DNA from: Candidatus Mediterraneibacter pullistercoris
Lineage (GTDB): Bacteria > Bacillota > Clostridia > Lachnospirales > Lachnospiraceae
Length of the DNA: 64,000 bases
Assembly (NCBI GenBank): GCA_019116885.1
Contig: DXAU01000024.1
Coordinates: 1 to 64,000, forward strand
Direction of reading: 5' to 3'
Position numbers and translations under genes: made by a program
Shown here: positions 30,384 to 40,164 of the stretch, piece by piece
Layout of the letters: every line of letters starts with the position of its first letter
Numbering within the stretch: the stretch's first letter is position 1
Notes under the pieces: generated by a model
The model's input: the letters and a program-made list of their open reading frames with translations, nothing else
Databases searched by the model: none
What the model was told of the DNA's origin: nothing

Positions 30384-31235
30384 CTATCTGATCACTCGGT
30401 TTTTATTCCGCCACTCTCTTGGTGATTCTCCATACACATTCTTAAATGCCCTTGAGAAATGGAACTGGTTCGGATACCCGACTGCATTTCCGACGTCTCT
30501 GACAGACAGCGTTGTCAGTTTCAAAAGTTCCGCTGCTTTTGCCATGCGGTAGTTGAGCAGAAACTGCTGCGGAGATTTCCCGACTGTTTCCTTAAAAATC
30601 CGCCCGAAATATGTCCGGTTCAGCCCACAGAATGTGGCGATTCCTTCTACTGTTATATCGTTCTGGAAGTTCTGTTCAATATAGTTGAGCGCCTCCTTGA
30701 TATAGAAATCCCGGACTCTTCCGCTTGATCCGATATTTGTGGATGAAGCAGAACGGGTGAGATAATCTATAAAGAGATAGAGATGTCCCATTAGATGAAA
30801 CGGCGATGCGCCGCCGTGCCCGGCAATGTAGATCATCTCTTCCATCATGTTTTCCCTCAGATCTTTATATGACGCGTGGTACACCGGATGGTCCGGTGTG
30901 AGTCCTGCTGTCTCGATGAGTTCCCTTGCCCTCATCCCATCGAATTCAATCCAGACATATTCCCATGGAAGATTACGGTCTGCGATATAAGTGTTGATCT
31001 GCCGGGGAAATATCATGAATCCCTGTCCGCTTCTGATCTGATATTCCCGGGTGACGCCTTTGGAATCATCTGCCATCAGCTTTCCGGTACCGGAGAGGAC
31101 ATAGTGGAACAGGTAATGGTTCCGCGCGGCCGGACCAAAAGAATGGGCGGGAATACACTGTTCCCTGCCAAATTGGTAGAGGCTGAGATCAATAAAATTT
31201 TCGTTTGGAAATACGGAAAATACAGTTTTGTTCAT
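30384..31235 (-). CDS. AraC family transcriptional regulator (MsmR-like)
   Basis: Cupin-like N-term; two C-terminal HTHs (ITVEGIATFCGLNRTYFGRIFKETVGKSPQQFLLNYRM, VRDVGNAVGYPNQFHFSRAFKNVYGESPREWR). Confidence 0.9.
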   Translation of the reverse strand: MNKTVFSVFPNENFIDLSLYQFGREQCIPAHSFGPAARNHYLFHYVLSGTGKLMADDSKGVTREYQIRSGQGFMIFPRQINTYIADRNLPWEYVWIEFDGMRARELIETAGLTPDHPVYHASYKDLRENMMEEMIYIAGHGGASPFHLMGHLYLFIDYLTRSASSTNIGSSGRVRDFYIKEALNYIEQNFQNDITVEGIATFCGLNRTYFGRIFKETVGKSPQQFLLNYRMAKAAELLKLTTLSVRDVGNAVGYPNQFHFSRAFKNVYGESPREWRNKNRVIR

Positions 31236-31297
31236 ACGCTTCTCCTTATCGCCCGGCATGTGTTTTACCTGTCTCTGTAAAAGATTATACATTAAAA

Positions 31298-31337
31298 TAT
31301 ATCTAAATGCGACCCACTTTATTCAAATTTAGATATA
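31298..31337. promoter_or_regulatory. Inverted repeat between divergent AraC gene and sugar operon
   Basis: TATATCTAAAT-N18-ATTTAGATATA. Confidence 0.6.
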
Positions 31338-31446
31338 AGTTTCATTTTCGTATAAAACACAAAAAATACTGATATTTTTACATGCATTTTGCAATGTTAT
31401 AATCATCACATAAGAGGATCAAGCAAAAGGAAGGAGCGAAGCTATT

Positions 31447-32730
31447 ATGAAAAAGAAAAAAGCAATGAGCTCTGTACTCGCGGCGGCGATGCTCACAGCA
31501 GCCATTCTTCCGGGGTGCGGTTCAGGACAGGACAGCGGAGTGACAGAGATCGAAATCCTGCAGTACAAACCGGAGGCGGCAACGTATTTTGATCAGGTGG
31601 AAGATGCATTTAATGCTTCCCACGATGACATCCATCTGACCATCAGTTCTCCCAATGATGCAAGTACGATTATGAGAACAAGATTCATCAGAGAGGATTA
31701 CCCGGACATTATCGGCATAGGCGGAGATATCAACTACTCCTATTATGTTGACGCAGGTATCCTGGCGGATGTGTCGGACTATGAAGGACTGTCCGGAATC
31801 AACCAGTCCTACATCGACATCCTTGAAAATCTTGAAATCGTCCCTACAGAGGGGACATACGGAGTGCCTTATGTGGCAAATGCCGCAGGCATACTCTACA
31901 ACAGAGATATGTTCGAGGAGCACGGGTGGAAGATCCCGGAAACCTGGACTGAACTGACTGCCCTATGCCAGGACATACAGGCCGAAGGGATACTTCCGTT
32001 CTATTTCGGATTCCGCGACACATGGACCTGTCTGGCTCCGTGGAACGCCCTTGCGGTGGGCCTTGCACCGGCCGATACATGCCGGAATGTAAATGCAGGC
32101 GAGACAACATTTACGGAAGAATACCGCGAGACAGCGGAAAAATGTCTGGAACTGGTAAGTTACGGACCGGATGATCCGTTCGCATACGGCTACAACGACG
32201 CCTGTACGGCGTTTGCCAACGGAGAGTCTGCAATGTACCCGATCGGAAGCTATGCAGTACCCCAGATCCTGTCAGTAAATCCGGATATGAACATCGACTC
32301 GTTTGTAATGCCGGGAAATGACAATGCAGAGGACAACACACTGAACTCGGGCGTCGACCTGATGTTTGCGGTGACAGAGGCGTGCGAGAACAAGGAAGAG
32401 GCCCTGGAAGTGATTGATTTCCTCCTGGAGGACGAGAACATACAGGCTTATATCGACGACCAGAATGCGATCCCTTGCAAGACCGGCGATTTCCAGCTTG
32501 CATCACAGCTTGACGGCATGGCTTCATTTATTGAAGCAGGCGACATGACAGACTATCAGGATCACTACTATCCGTCCGAGATGGCGGCAGACGCACTGAT
32601 CCAGACATTCCTTATCGACGAAGACGTAGATGCGTTCCTTGATGACTTCGATACGCGCTGGCAGAGGTACAACAGAGATATTATCCGCGAAGTTCAGGAA
32701 TATAACGAAGAAAACGGGACAGCCGAGTAG
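31447..32730 (+). CDS. ABC transporter sugar-binding lipoprotein (MsmE-like)
   Basis: Lipobox ILPGCGS; extracellular solute-binding family 1 architecture. Confidence 0.9.
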   Translation: MKKKKAMSSVLAAAMLTAAILPGCGSGQDSGVTEIEILQYKPEAATYFDQVEDAFNASHDDIHLTISSPNDASTIMRTRFIREDYPDIIGIGGDINYSYYVDAGILADVSDYEGLSGINQSYIDILENLEIVPTEGTYGVPYVANAAGILYNRDMFEEHGWKIPETWTELTALCQDIQAEGILPFYFGFRDTWTCLAPWNALAVGLAPADTCRNVNAGETTFTEEYRETAEKCLELVSYGPDDPFAYGYNDACTAFANGESAMYPIGSYAVPQILSVNPDMNIDSFVMPGNDNAEDNTLNSGVDLMFAVTEACENKEEALEVIDFLLEDENIQAYIDDQNAIPCKTGDFQLASQLDGMASFIEAGDMTDYQDHYYPSEMAADALIQTFLIDEDVDAFLDDFDTRWQRYNRDIIREVQEYNEENGTAE

Positions 32731-32747
32731 GAAAGGAGCGGGGAAAT

Positions 32748-33620
32748 ATGAAAAAAGTAAATGACAGCAGGCGGACCTACATGCTGATCACCATACCGAT
32801 CCTGGCACTGTTCGTATGCTTTAACACAGTACCGCTGATCCACGGTGTGATCTACAGCTTTACAAATTTTAAAGGGTTTGGTGAATATGACTGGGTAGGG
32901 TTCAGAAACTATATGGATCTGTTTACAGATCCCAGGATCGGAAACTCTTATCTGTTTACGATCAAACTTGCCATCGTGGCAACGATCGTTACAAATGTGA
33001 TCAGTCTGATCCTTGCGCTTGGACTGAACAGCAAGATCAAAGGAAAGACGTTCCTGCGTGCGGCTTACTTCGTGCCGAACGTACTCGGGGCGCTGGTGGT
33101 AGGATATATTTTCCAGTACATCTTTACATATATCCTGCCGGAGATTGGCAAGATGACCGGCAGCGAGACGCTGAGTACCAGTATGCTCTCCAGCACGAGT
33201 CTGGCATGGATCGCCATCGTAGTTGTGTGCGCATGGCAGAACATCGCGATGAACACGATCATTTACATCTCGGGTCTGCAGACAGTGCCGGAAGATGTAT
33301 ATGAAGCAGGCGACCTGGACGGAGCTACGGGATGGAAGAAATTCAGATACCTGACATTCCCGCTGATCATCCCGTTCTTTACGATCAACATGGTTCTCTG
33401 CGTGAAGAACTTCCTGATGGTATTCGATCAGATCATGGCAATGACACAGGGCGGCCCTGCGCAGAGTACAGAGTCCATCTCCTACCTCATTTACCAGAAT
33501 GGTATGGAGGGCGGAAGTTTCGGATATCAGAGCGCCAACGCGGTAGTATTCTTTATCGTGATCGTTGCGATCTCTGTTGCACAGATGTCCATATCAAGTA
33601 AGAAGGAGGAACAGTTGTAA
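32748..33620 (+). CDS. Sugar ABC transporter permease (MsmF-like)
   Basis: Multi-TM; EAGDLDGATGWKKFRYLTFPLIIPFF (EAA motif). Confidence 0.92.
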   Translation: MKKVNDSRRTYMLITIPILALFVCFNTVPLIHGVIYSFTNFKGFGEYDWVGFRNYMDLFTDPRIGNSYLFTIKLAIVATIVTNVISLILALGLNSKIKGKTFLRAAYFVPNVLGALVVGYIFQYIFTYILPEIGKMTGSETLSTSMLSSTSLAWIAIVVVCAWQNIAMNTIIYISGLQTVPEDVYEAGDLDGATGWKKFRYLTFPLIIPFFTINMVLCVKNFLMVFDQIMAMTQGGPAQSTESISYLIYQNGMEGGSFGYQSANAVVFFIVIVAISVAQMSISSKKEEQL

Positions 33621-34462
33621 TGTATGAGAAAATGAAATCAAGAATAAACTGGCCTGTTACGATCCTTCTGTTTATCGGACTGCTCACAATCGCATTCCCT
33701 CTGTATATGGCGATTGTTATCGCGTTCAAGCAGCCTTCGGAAATGACCACGAGCATTTCAGGCATCCTTTCTCTGCCGGAGACATGGAGCTTAAGCAACT
33801 TCGCACAGGCGATGGAGGTCACGGATTTCTGGCGTTCCCTTGGAAACAGTCTCATGGTCACGATAGTAACCGTTATACTCAGCATCGTGCTCCACTCCCT
33901 GATGGGATTTGCAGTGGGAAGAAACAAGGCGCACAGCAAATGGTATAATTTTGTGTATCTGTTCATCGTAAGCGGTATGTTCGTGCCGTTCGCGATCCTG
34001 ATGATGCCGCTGGCAAAACAGACGGCAGAGATGCACCTTGCAAACTGGGCCGGAGTTATCCTGCTGTACGTGGTATTCTATATGCCTATGAATTTACTTT
34101 TGTACACAGGATATCTTGTAAATATCCCGATCGCACTTGAGGAAGCGGCGCGAGTAGATGGAGCGAGCACATGGCGTACGTTCTGGAAGATTCTCTTTCC
34201 GATCATGAAGCCTATGCATGCGACCGTTGCAGTCATTACGGCTCTTGCAGTCTGGAATGACGTCATGACGCCTCTAGTCATTATGGCAGGAAGCGGACAG
34301 AATACACTTCCGCTGGCACAGCTCACATTCCAGACACAATTCGGAACAAACTATAACCTGGCGTTTGCATCCTATCTTCTGGCATTGATCCCGATCATCA
34401 TCTTCTATGTGATCTGCCAGAAACATATTATCAACGGCGTGGTAAACGGAGCTGTGAAATAA
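33620..34462 (+). CDS. Sugar ABC transporter permease (MsmG-like)
   Basis: EEAARVDGASTWRTFWKILFPIMKP EAA motif; ATG overlaps preceding TAA. Confidence 0.92.
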   Translation: MYEKMKSRINWPVTILLFIGLLTIAFPLYMAIVIAFKQPSEMTTSISGILSLPETWSLSNFAQAMEVTDFWRSLGNSLMVTIVTVILSIVLHSLMGFAVGRNKAHSKWYNFVYLFIVSGMFVPFAILMMPLAKQTAEMHLANWAGVILLYVVFYMPMNLLLYTGYLVNIPIALEEAARVDGASTWRTFWKILFPIMKPMHATVAVITALAVWNDVMTPLVIMAGSGQNTLPLAQLTFQTQFGTNYNLAFASYLLALIPIIIFYVICQKHIINGVVNGAVK

Positions 34463-34486
34463 CTAATAAATCTTGGGAGTATCACA

Positions 34487-36670
34487 ATGAGCATAATATA
34501 CGACGAAAAACAGAAAACGATCACTCTTCACACAAAGAATACAACTTATCAGATGCAGATCGACCGGTATGGTTTCCTGCTGCATCTGTATTACGGGAAA
34601 AAAGCGGATGGATGCATGGATTACCTGCTGACGTTTTACGACAGAGGTTTTTCGGGAAATCCGTATGACGCAGGAAATGACAAAACCTATTCGATGGACG
34701 CTCTTCCGCAGGAGTTTCCGTCGCTGGGAACAGGAGATTACCGTACCCCTGCATGTATCATCAAGAACACGGATCAGACATACTGCAGTGACTTCAGATA
34801 TGTAAGTCATACGATAAAAGACGGGAAATACAGCCTGAAAGGGCTGCCGGCAGTCTACGCCTCAGATCATGAGGCGCAGACGCTGGAAGTGGTGCTGGCT
34901 GACCGTGTGACAGGAGTGCGCGCGGAACTGCTCTACGGAGTGCTGCCGGAGTATGATATCATTACACGGAGTGTCCGCATCATCAATGCGGGCAAGGGCC
35001 GCATATCAGTGAAAAAGATTTCCCCGGCCTGCCTTGACATGGTGGGCGGGCAGTATGACTTTATTACGTTTTACGGACGTCATGCCATGGAGAGGAATTA
35101 TCAGAGGATGCCGATAGGACATGGGGTGTCGAAGATCGGAAGTTTAAGAGGATCTTCGAGCCACCAGTACAATCCGGCGGTGATCGTGGCAGAAAAAAGT
35201 ACAACTGAAGACTCGGGCGGATGCTATGCCATGTCCTTTGTGTACAGCGGCGGATTCCAGAGTGAGGCCGGACAGGATCAGTATTACCAGACGCGGGTCC
35301 TTATGGGGCTGTCTGAGGAACAGTTCGCTTACCCACTGAATACAGGAGAGGAGTTTCAGGCGCCGGAGGTGATTATGAGCTATTCTTCCGAGGGGCTCTC
35401 CAGGCTGTCGCAGAATCTCCATTGCTGTATGAGAAAACACCTGTGCCGCGGGAAATACAAAGAAACAGTGCGGCCGATCCTCCTGAACAGCTGGGAAGCG
35501 TCCTACTTTGATTTCACAGGAGAATCCCTGCTTCGGCTTGCACGCCAGGCGGCGGATCTGGGGATTGAGATGTTTGTCATGGACGACGGATGGTTCGGCC
35601 AGAGGGACGGTGAGACGCGGGGACTTGGCGACTGGAAGGTCAACGAAGAGAAACTCGGCAGCACGCTTGGCGAGCTGATCTGCAAGATTAATGACATGGG
35701 ACTGAAGTTCGGTATATGGATCGAGCCGGAGATGGTGAATGAAGACAGCGATCTCTACCGGGAGCATCCGGACTGGGCGTTTGTCATACCAGGACGCAGA
35801 CCGAACCGGTCGAGACATCAGCTTGTGCTTGACTTTTCAAGAAAAGAAGTCGTCGATCATATCTATGAGCAGATATGCGGTGTGCTTGACCAGGGAAATG
35901 TAGAATACATCAAATGGGACATGAACCGGAGCCTTGCGGATATCTATTCTGCGACTGCCGACAGTCAGGGAAGAGTGCTCCACGACTATGTGCTTGGACT
36001 CTATGATTTCCTTGAGAGACTAGTCAGGCGCTATCCCGATATTCTTATTGAGGGCTGCAGCGGCGGCGGTGGAAGGTTCGATGCGGGGATGCTCTACTAT
36101 ACGCCCCAGATCTGGTGCAGTGACAATACAGATCCTGTTGATCGTCTGGAGATCCAGTACGGGACTTCGTTTGTCTATCCGATTTGCGCAGTGGGTTCTC
36201 ATGTGTCTGCTTCTCCGAACCACCAGACGGGCAGATATACTTCGATGAAGACGAGAGGCATTGTGGCGCTGGCGGGCACGTTCGGATATGAACTGAACCT
36301 GAACGAGCTCAGCGAAGAGGATAAGCAGGAGATCCGTGCACAGATCGCGGAGTATAAGAGATTTGCATCTCTGATCCAGAGCGGCCTTTACTACAGGCTT
36401 ACAAATCCCCAGACAGACAATCTGGGAGCGTGGGAGTTTGCTGCCGAAGATCAGAGTGAAGCTGTCGTGCAGGCAGTAAGCATACGCCAGCATGCCAACA
36501 TGACAGTTGATTACATCAGGATAAAAGGCCTGAAAGAGAACACAATGTACAAAGAGACAGGGAGCGGCAAAGTATATAACAGTACTGCCCTGAAAGAGAC
36601 GGGATTCCCGATGCCGGCCGCTCTTGGAGAGTACCGTGCATATCAGTGGCATTTTGTACGTGAAGAATGA
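34487..36670 (+). CDS. GH36 alpha-galactosidase
   Basis: MFVMDDGWFGQRDGETRGLGDW, IWIEPEMVNEDSDLYREHPDW, YIKWDMNRSL, EGCSGGGGRFDAGML. Confidence 0.96.
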   Translation: MSIIYDEKQKTITLHTKNTTYQMQIDRYGFLLHLYYGKKADGCMDYLLTFYDRGFSGNPYDAGNDKTYSMDALPQEFPSLGTGDYRTPACIIKNTDQTYCSDFRYVSHTIKDGKYSLKGLPAVYASDHEAQTLEVVLADRVTGVRAELLYGVLPEYDIITRSVRIINAGKGRISVKKISPACLDMVGGQYDFITFYGRHAMERNYQRMPIGHGVSKIGSLRGSSSHQYNPAVIVAEKSTTEDSGGCYAMSFVYSGGFQSEAGQDQYYQTRVLMGLSEEQFAYPLNTGEEFQAPEVIMSYSSEGLSRLSQNLHCCMRKHLCRGKYKETVRPILLNSWEASYFDFTGESLLRLARQAADLGIEMFVMDDGWFGQRDGETRGLGDWKVNEEKLGSTLGELICKINDMGLKFGIWIEPEMVNEDSDLYREHPDWAFVIPGRRPNRSRHQLVLDFSRKEVVDHIYEQICGVLDQGNVEYIKWDMNRSLADIYSATADSQGRVLHDYVLGLYDFLERLVRRYPDILIEGCSGGGGRFDAGMLYYTPQIWCSDNTDPVDRLEIQYGTSFVYPICAVGSHVSASPNHQTGRYTSMKTRGIVALAGTFGYELNLNELSEEDKQEIRAQIAEYKRFASLIQSGLYYRLTNPQTDNLGAWEFAAEDQSEAVVQAVSIRQHANMTVDYIRIKGLKENTMYKETGSGKVYNSTALKETGFPMPAALGEYRAYQWHFVREE

Positions 36671-36673
36671 TAA

Positions 36674-38539
36674 ATGGGGGCGCATGATATGGCGAAAAGA
36701 CCAAAAACTGCAGATCAGATATTTCAGGAGAGGCTTGCCCGTCATCACGATGAGCTGCGCTGGCTGTATATGGAGCTGTACGGCAATGGCGATATGTTCG
36801 CGGAGCTGTGCAGTCAGATGAAGCGCTGGTATGACGAGCGGAGCAGCAAACTTAAGAAGCTGGACTCCGAGCGCGAGGCGGCTGGGGAGTGGTACCGCAG
36901 GAGAGATATGCTCGGGATGATGATGTATATCGATAATTTTGCGGGCAACATCAAAGGTGTGCAGGAGAAACTGCCATATCTTGAGAAATGCAATGTAAAC
37001 TATATCCATCTCATGCCGTTTCTGGACTCTCCGAAAGGCCGTTCCGACGGCGGATATGCAGTGGCTGATTTCCGTAAGGTGAAACCGGAACTTGGGACCA
37101 TGAAAGATCTGTCAGAGCTGGCGGAGAAATGCCATGAAAAAGGGATCAGCCTGTGTATGGATTTTGTAATGAACCATACGTCAGAGGATCATGAGTGGGC
37201 TGTGAAGGCACGCCAGGGAGACGGCGAGTATATGAGCCGGTATTTTTTCTATGCGGACCCGTCCATTCCCCGGGAATATGAAAAGACGGTTCCTCAGGTA
37301 TTCCCGACAACCGCGCCGGGTAATTTTACCTATCTGCCGGAACTCGGGCACTATGTGATGACAACATTTTACCCGTATCAATGGGATCTCAACTACCGCA
37401 ATCCCCGCGTGTTTAATGAGATGATGTATAATTTCCTTTACCTGGCGAATCAGGGCATGGATATTATCCGGATCGATGCAGTGCCTTATATCTGGAAAGA
37501 GCTGGGGACGAACTGCAGGAATCTTAAGCAGGTGCATACGATTGTCCGTATGATGCGAATGATAGGCGAGATTGTGTGTCCGGGAATTGTGCTGCTCGGC
37601 GAAGTCGTCATGGAGCCGGACAAGGTAGCTCCATACTTCGGGACGGTGGATAAGCCGGAGTGCCATATGCTCTACAATGTGACGACGATGGCTACGACCT
37701 GGAATACAGTTGCCACGAGGGACGCCCGTCTTCTGAGGAAACAGATGGATATCGTGTGTTCGCTGCCCAGAGAGTATACGTTCCTCAATTATCTGAGATG
37801 TCATGACGATATCGGCTGGGGGCTTGATTATGCAACGCTCAGTGAATGGGGAATGAAAGAGGTGCCCCACAAGAAATATCTGAATGATTTCTTCCAGGGA
37901 AGAACAGAGGGAAGCGTCAGCCGCGGAGAGCTTTATAATGAAGATCCTGTGACAGGAGATGCAAGGTTCTGCGCAACCACAGCCTCCATGTGCGGCGTTG
38001 AGAGCGCGGGCTTCGAGCAGAATCAGCAGAAGATGGAACAGGCAGTCACAAAAGACGTTATGCTCCATGCCTATATGTTTACCCAGTCAGGGATTCCGAT
38101 GCTCTACAGCGGTGATGAGATCGGACAGGTGAACGATTATGCCTACAAGGAAGATCCGGAGAAAGCGCCGGATTCCCGGTATATCCACAGAGGAAAATTC
38201 AGATGGGATCTGACAGAGCGGATCTGTGACAGGAAAAGCGTTCAGGGAAAGATATTCCATGCACTTGACAGTCTTGAAAATATCCGCAGAAGTGAGGCAG
38301 TCTTTAACGCTGATGCAGAGGTATTCACGAAAGACTATAATGACCAGTCTATTCTGTGGGTGGTCAGAAGAGCGGAGGGAGAAGAACTTCACGCAGTGTT
38401 CAATTTCAGCGGCAGTCCCAAAACGGTATGGATGCCGGAGGAAACAGAGTATACAGATCTTCTGACGGGGAAAACGGAAAAGACAGAAACGGCGGAGCTG
38501 CCGGGATGGGGATTTCTGTGGAAGAAGAAAAAGCAGTGA
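36674..38539 (+). CDS. GH13 glycosidase, amylosucrase-like
   Basis: YIDNFAGNIKGVQEKLPYLEKCNVNYIHLMP, SDGGYAVADFRKVKPELGTM, DIIRIDAVPYIWKELGT, FLNYLRCHDDIGW. Confidence 0.85.
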   Translation: MGAHDMAKRPKTADQIFQERLARHHDELRWLYMELYGNGDMFAELCSQMKRWYDERSSKLKKLDSEREAAGEWYRRRDMLGMMMYIDNFAGNIKGVQEKLPYLEKCNVNYIHLMPFLDSPKGRSDGGYAVADFRKVKPELGTMKDLSELAEKCHEKGISLCMDFVMNHTSEDHEWAVKARQGDGEYMSRYFFYADPSIPREYEKTVPQVFPTTAPGNFTYLPELGHYVMTTFYPYQWDLNYRNPRVFNEMMYNFLYLANQGMDIIRIDAVPYIWKELGTNCRNLKQVHTIVRMMRMIGEIVCPGIVLLGEVVMEPDKVAPYFGTVDKPECHMLYNVTTMATTWNTVATRDARLLRKQMDIVCSLPREYTFLNYLRCHDDIGWGLDYATLSEWGMKEVPHKKYLNDFFQGRTEGSVSRGELYNEDPVTGDARFCATTASMCGVESAGFEQNQQKMEQAVTKDVMLHAYMFTQSGIPMLYSGDEIGQVNDYAYKEDPEKAPDSRYIHRGKFRWDLTERICDRKSVQGKIFHALDSLENIRRSEAVFNADAEVFTKDYNDQSILWVVRRAEGEELHAVFNFSGSPKTVWMPEETEYTDLLTGKTEKTETAELPGWGFLWKKKKQ

Positions 38540-38608
38540 GAGCGCGGCAGAGAGGGAGTATGAACAGGCAGTCTGTCTGCCGGGTCTGAGTATGTCTGTG
38601 AGAAAGAT

Positions 38609-38637
38609 TTGACATTTGCGAATCCAGACTATATAAT
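38609..38637 (+). promoter_or_regulatory. Consensus sigma-A promoter for glnA
   Basis: TTGACA-N17-TATAAT. Confidence 0.85.
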
Positions 38638-38644
38638 GAATGGC

Positions 38645-38684
38645 GAAACAAGGGCGTTTCTTCCAAGGAGGAGAACGCCCTTTT
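38645..38684 (+). promoter_or_regulatory. Candidate ANTAR-responsive dual hexaloop element overlapping a terminator
   Basis: P1 GAAAC[AAGGGC]GTTTC (38645-38660), P2 TTCC[AAGGAG]GaGAA (38661-38675); alternative terminator GGGCGTT...AACGCCC-TTTT (38652-38684). Confidence 0.65.
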
Positions 38685-38752
38685 GGCGTTCACATCCGCT
38701 TCTGCGGGAATGTGGCTGATGAGAGTTCAAAATGAAAAGGAGGTTTCATTTT

Positions 38753-40084
38753 ATGCATAATTACACAAGAGAGGATATCCTGCAGCTTGTAGAGGAAGAA
38801 GACGTAGCTTTTATCCGCCTGCAGTTTACGGATATCTTCGGAGCGATGAAAAACATGGCTGTGACAGTCAGTCAGCTGGAGAAAGCTCTGGATAACCGGT
38901 GTATGTTCGACGTTTCTTCACTGGATGGGCTTTCGGGAGAGGAGGATTCGGACATGTATCTCTATCCCGATCTGAGCACGTTCGAGATCTTTCCATGGCG
39001 TCCGCAGCAGGGCAAGGTGGCGCGCCTTATCTGCGATGTATACCGGACGGACGGCACGCCGTACGAAATAGATCCAAGATATGTCCTCAAAAGAGCGATA
39101 GCTCATGCGGCAGAACTGGGGTATACATTAAACGCAGGACCCGAGTGTGAGTTCTTTCTCTTTCACACAGATGATGACGGTCTGCCCACGACACTGACTC
39201 ATGAGAGAGGCGGATATTTCGATGTAGGTCCGGTAGATTTCGGAGAAAATGCGAGGCGGGACATGGTGCTGACTCTGGAGGAGATGGGATTTGAGATCAC
39301 GTCCTCCCATCATGAGATCGCTCCGGCACAGCACGAGATAGATTTCCGGTATGATGAGGCCCTTGTCACGGCAGATAATCTTATGACGTTTAAGATGGTG
39401 GTGAAGACCATCGCGAAGCGTCACGGCCTTCATGCTACGTTTATGCCAAAGCCAAAGATCGAGACCTATGGTTCAGGCATGCATATCAATCTTTCGCTGA
39501 ACAGGGACGGCGTGAATATTTTCCAGAGCCCGGAGGATAAAAACGGTCTGAGTCAGGAAGGATACTATTTTATCGGCGGTCTGATGAAACATATGAAAGC
39601 TGTCACATGCATCACAAATCCGACGGTTAATTCCTACAAGCGTTTCGTGCCGGGATATGAGGCTCCGGTCTATATGTGCTGGTCTGCGAAGACGCGGGGA
39701 CCTCTCATCCGTGTTCCGTCCGGCCGGGGAGAGAACACGAGAATAGAGTTGAGAAGTCCGGACGCCACGGCAAATCCGTATCTCGCCCTTGCAGTGCTTC
39801 TTATGGCGGGACTGGACGGCATAGAAAATAAGATAATGCCGCCGGAAAGCATCGATGAGAATATCCAGAAGATGTCTCCTGAGCGCAGGGCGGAGCTGGG
39901 CGTAGAGGAACTGCCGCGCTCGATCAAAGATGCAGCAGCGGAACTGGAAAAAGACGAACTGATTCTGAAAGTACTCGGGAAAGAACTGGCACATAAGATC
40001 ATTGAGGCACAGAAAAAAGAGTACAGGGCATACTGTATGCAGGTAACAGAATGGGAAATCGAAAACTACCTGTACAAGGTGTGA
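38753..40084 (+). CDS. glnA: Glutamine synthetase type I
   Basis: DIFGAMKNMAVTV, DVYRTDGTPYEIDPRYVLKR, GPECEFFLF, NPTVNSYKRFVPGYEAPVYMCWS, ELRSPDATANPYLALAVLL. Confidence 0.97.
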   Translation: MHNYTREDILQLVEEEDVAFIRLQFTDIFGAMKNMAVTVSQLEKALDNRCMFDVSSLDGLSGEEDSDMYLYPDLSTFEIFPWRPQQGKVARLICDVYRTDGTPYEIDPRYVLKRAIAHAAELGYTLNAGPECEFFLFHTDDDGLPTTLTHERGGYFDVGPVDFGENARRDMVLTLEEMGFEITSSHHEIAPAQHEIDFRYDEALVTADNLMTFKMVVKTIAKRHGLHATFMPKPKIETYGSGMHINLSLNRDGVNIFQSPEDKNGLSQEGYYFIGGLMKHMKAVTCITNPTVNSYKRFVPGYEAPVYMCWSAKTRGPLIRVPSGRGENTRIELRSPDATANPYLALAVLLMAGLDGIENKIMPPESIDENIQKMSPERRAELGVEELPRSIKDAAAELEKDELILKVLGKELAHKIIEAQKKEYRAYCMQVTEWEIENYLYKV

Positions 40085-40102
40085 CACCAGTCTGCTCATG
40101 CG

Positions 40103-40164
40103 CCGGGGCCAGCAGGTATTCCTGTGCAAGCTGGCTTGCAGACAGGAATACCTGCTGGCCCCGG
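40103..40164. repeat. 23-bp perfect inverted repeat (long hairpin) in glnA-ANTAR gap
   Basis: CCGGGGCCAGCAGGTATTCCTGT (40103-40125) / ACAGGAATACCTGCTGGCCCCGG (40142-40164), inner GCAAG/CTTGC. Confidence 0.95.

Noticed and set aside
36020-37009. 329-aa minus-strand ORF
   Set aside because: Spans antisense of the alpha-galactosidase and GH13 genes; no domain.
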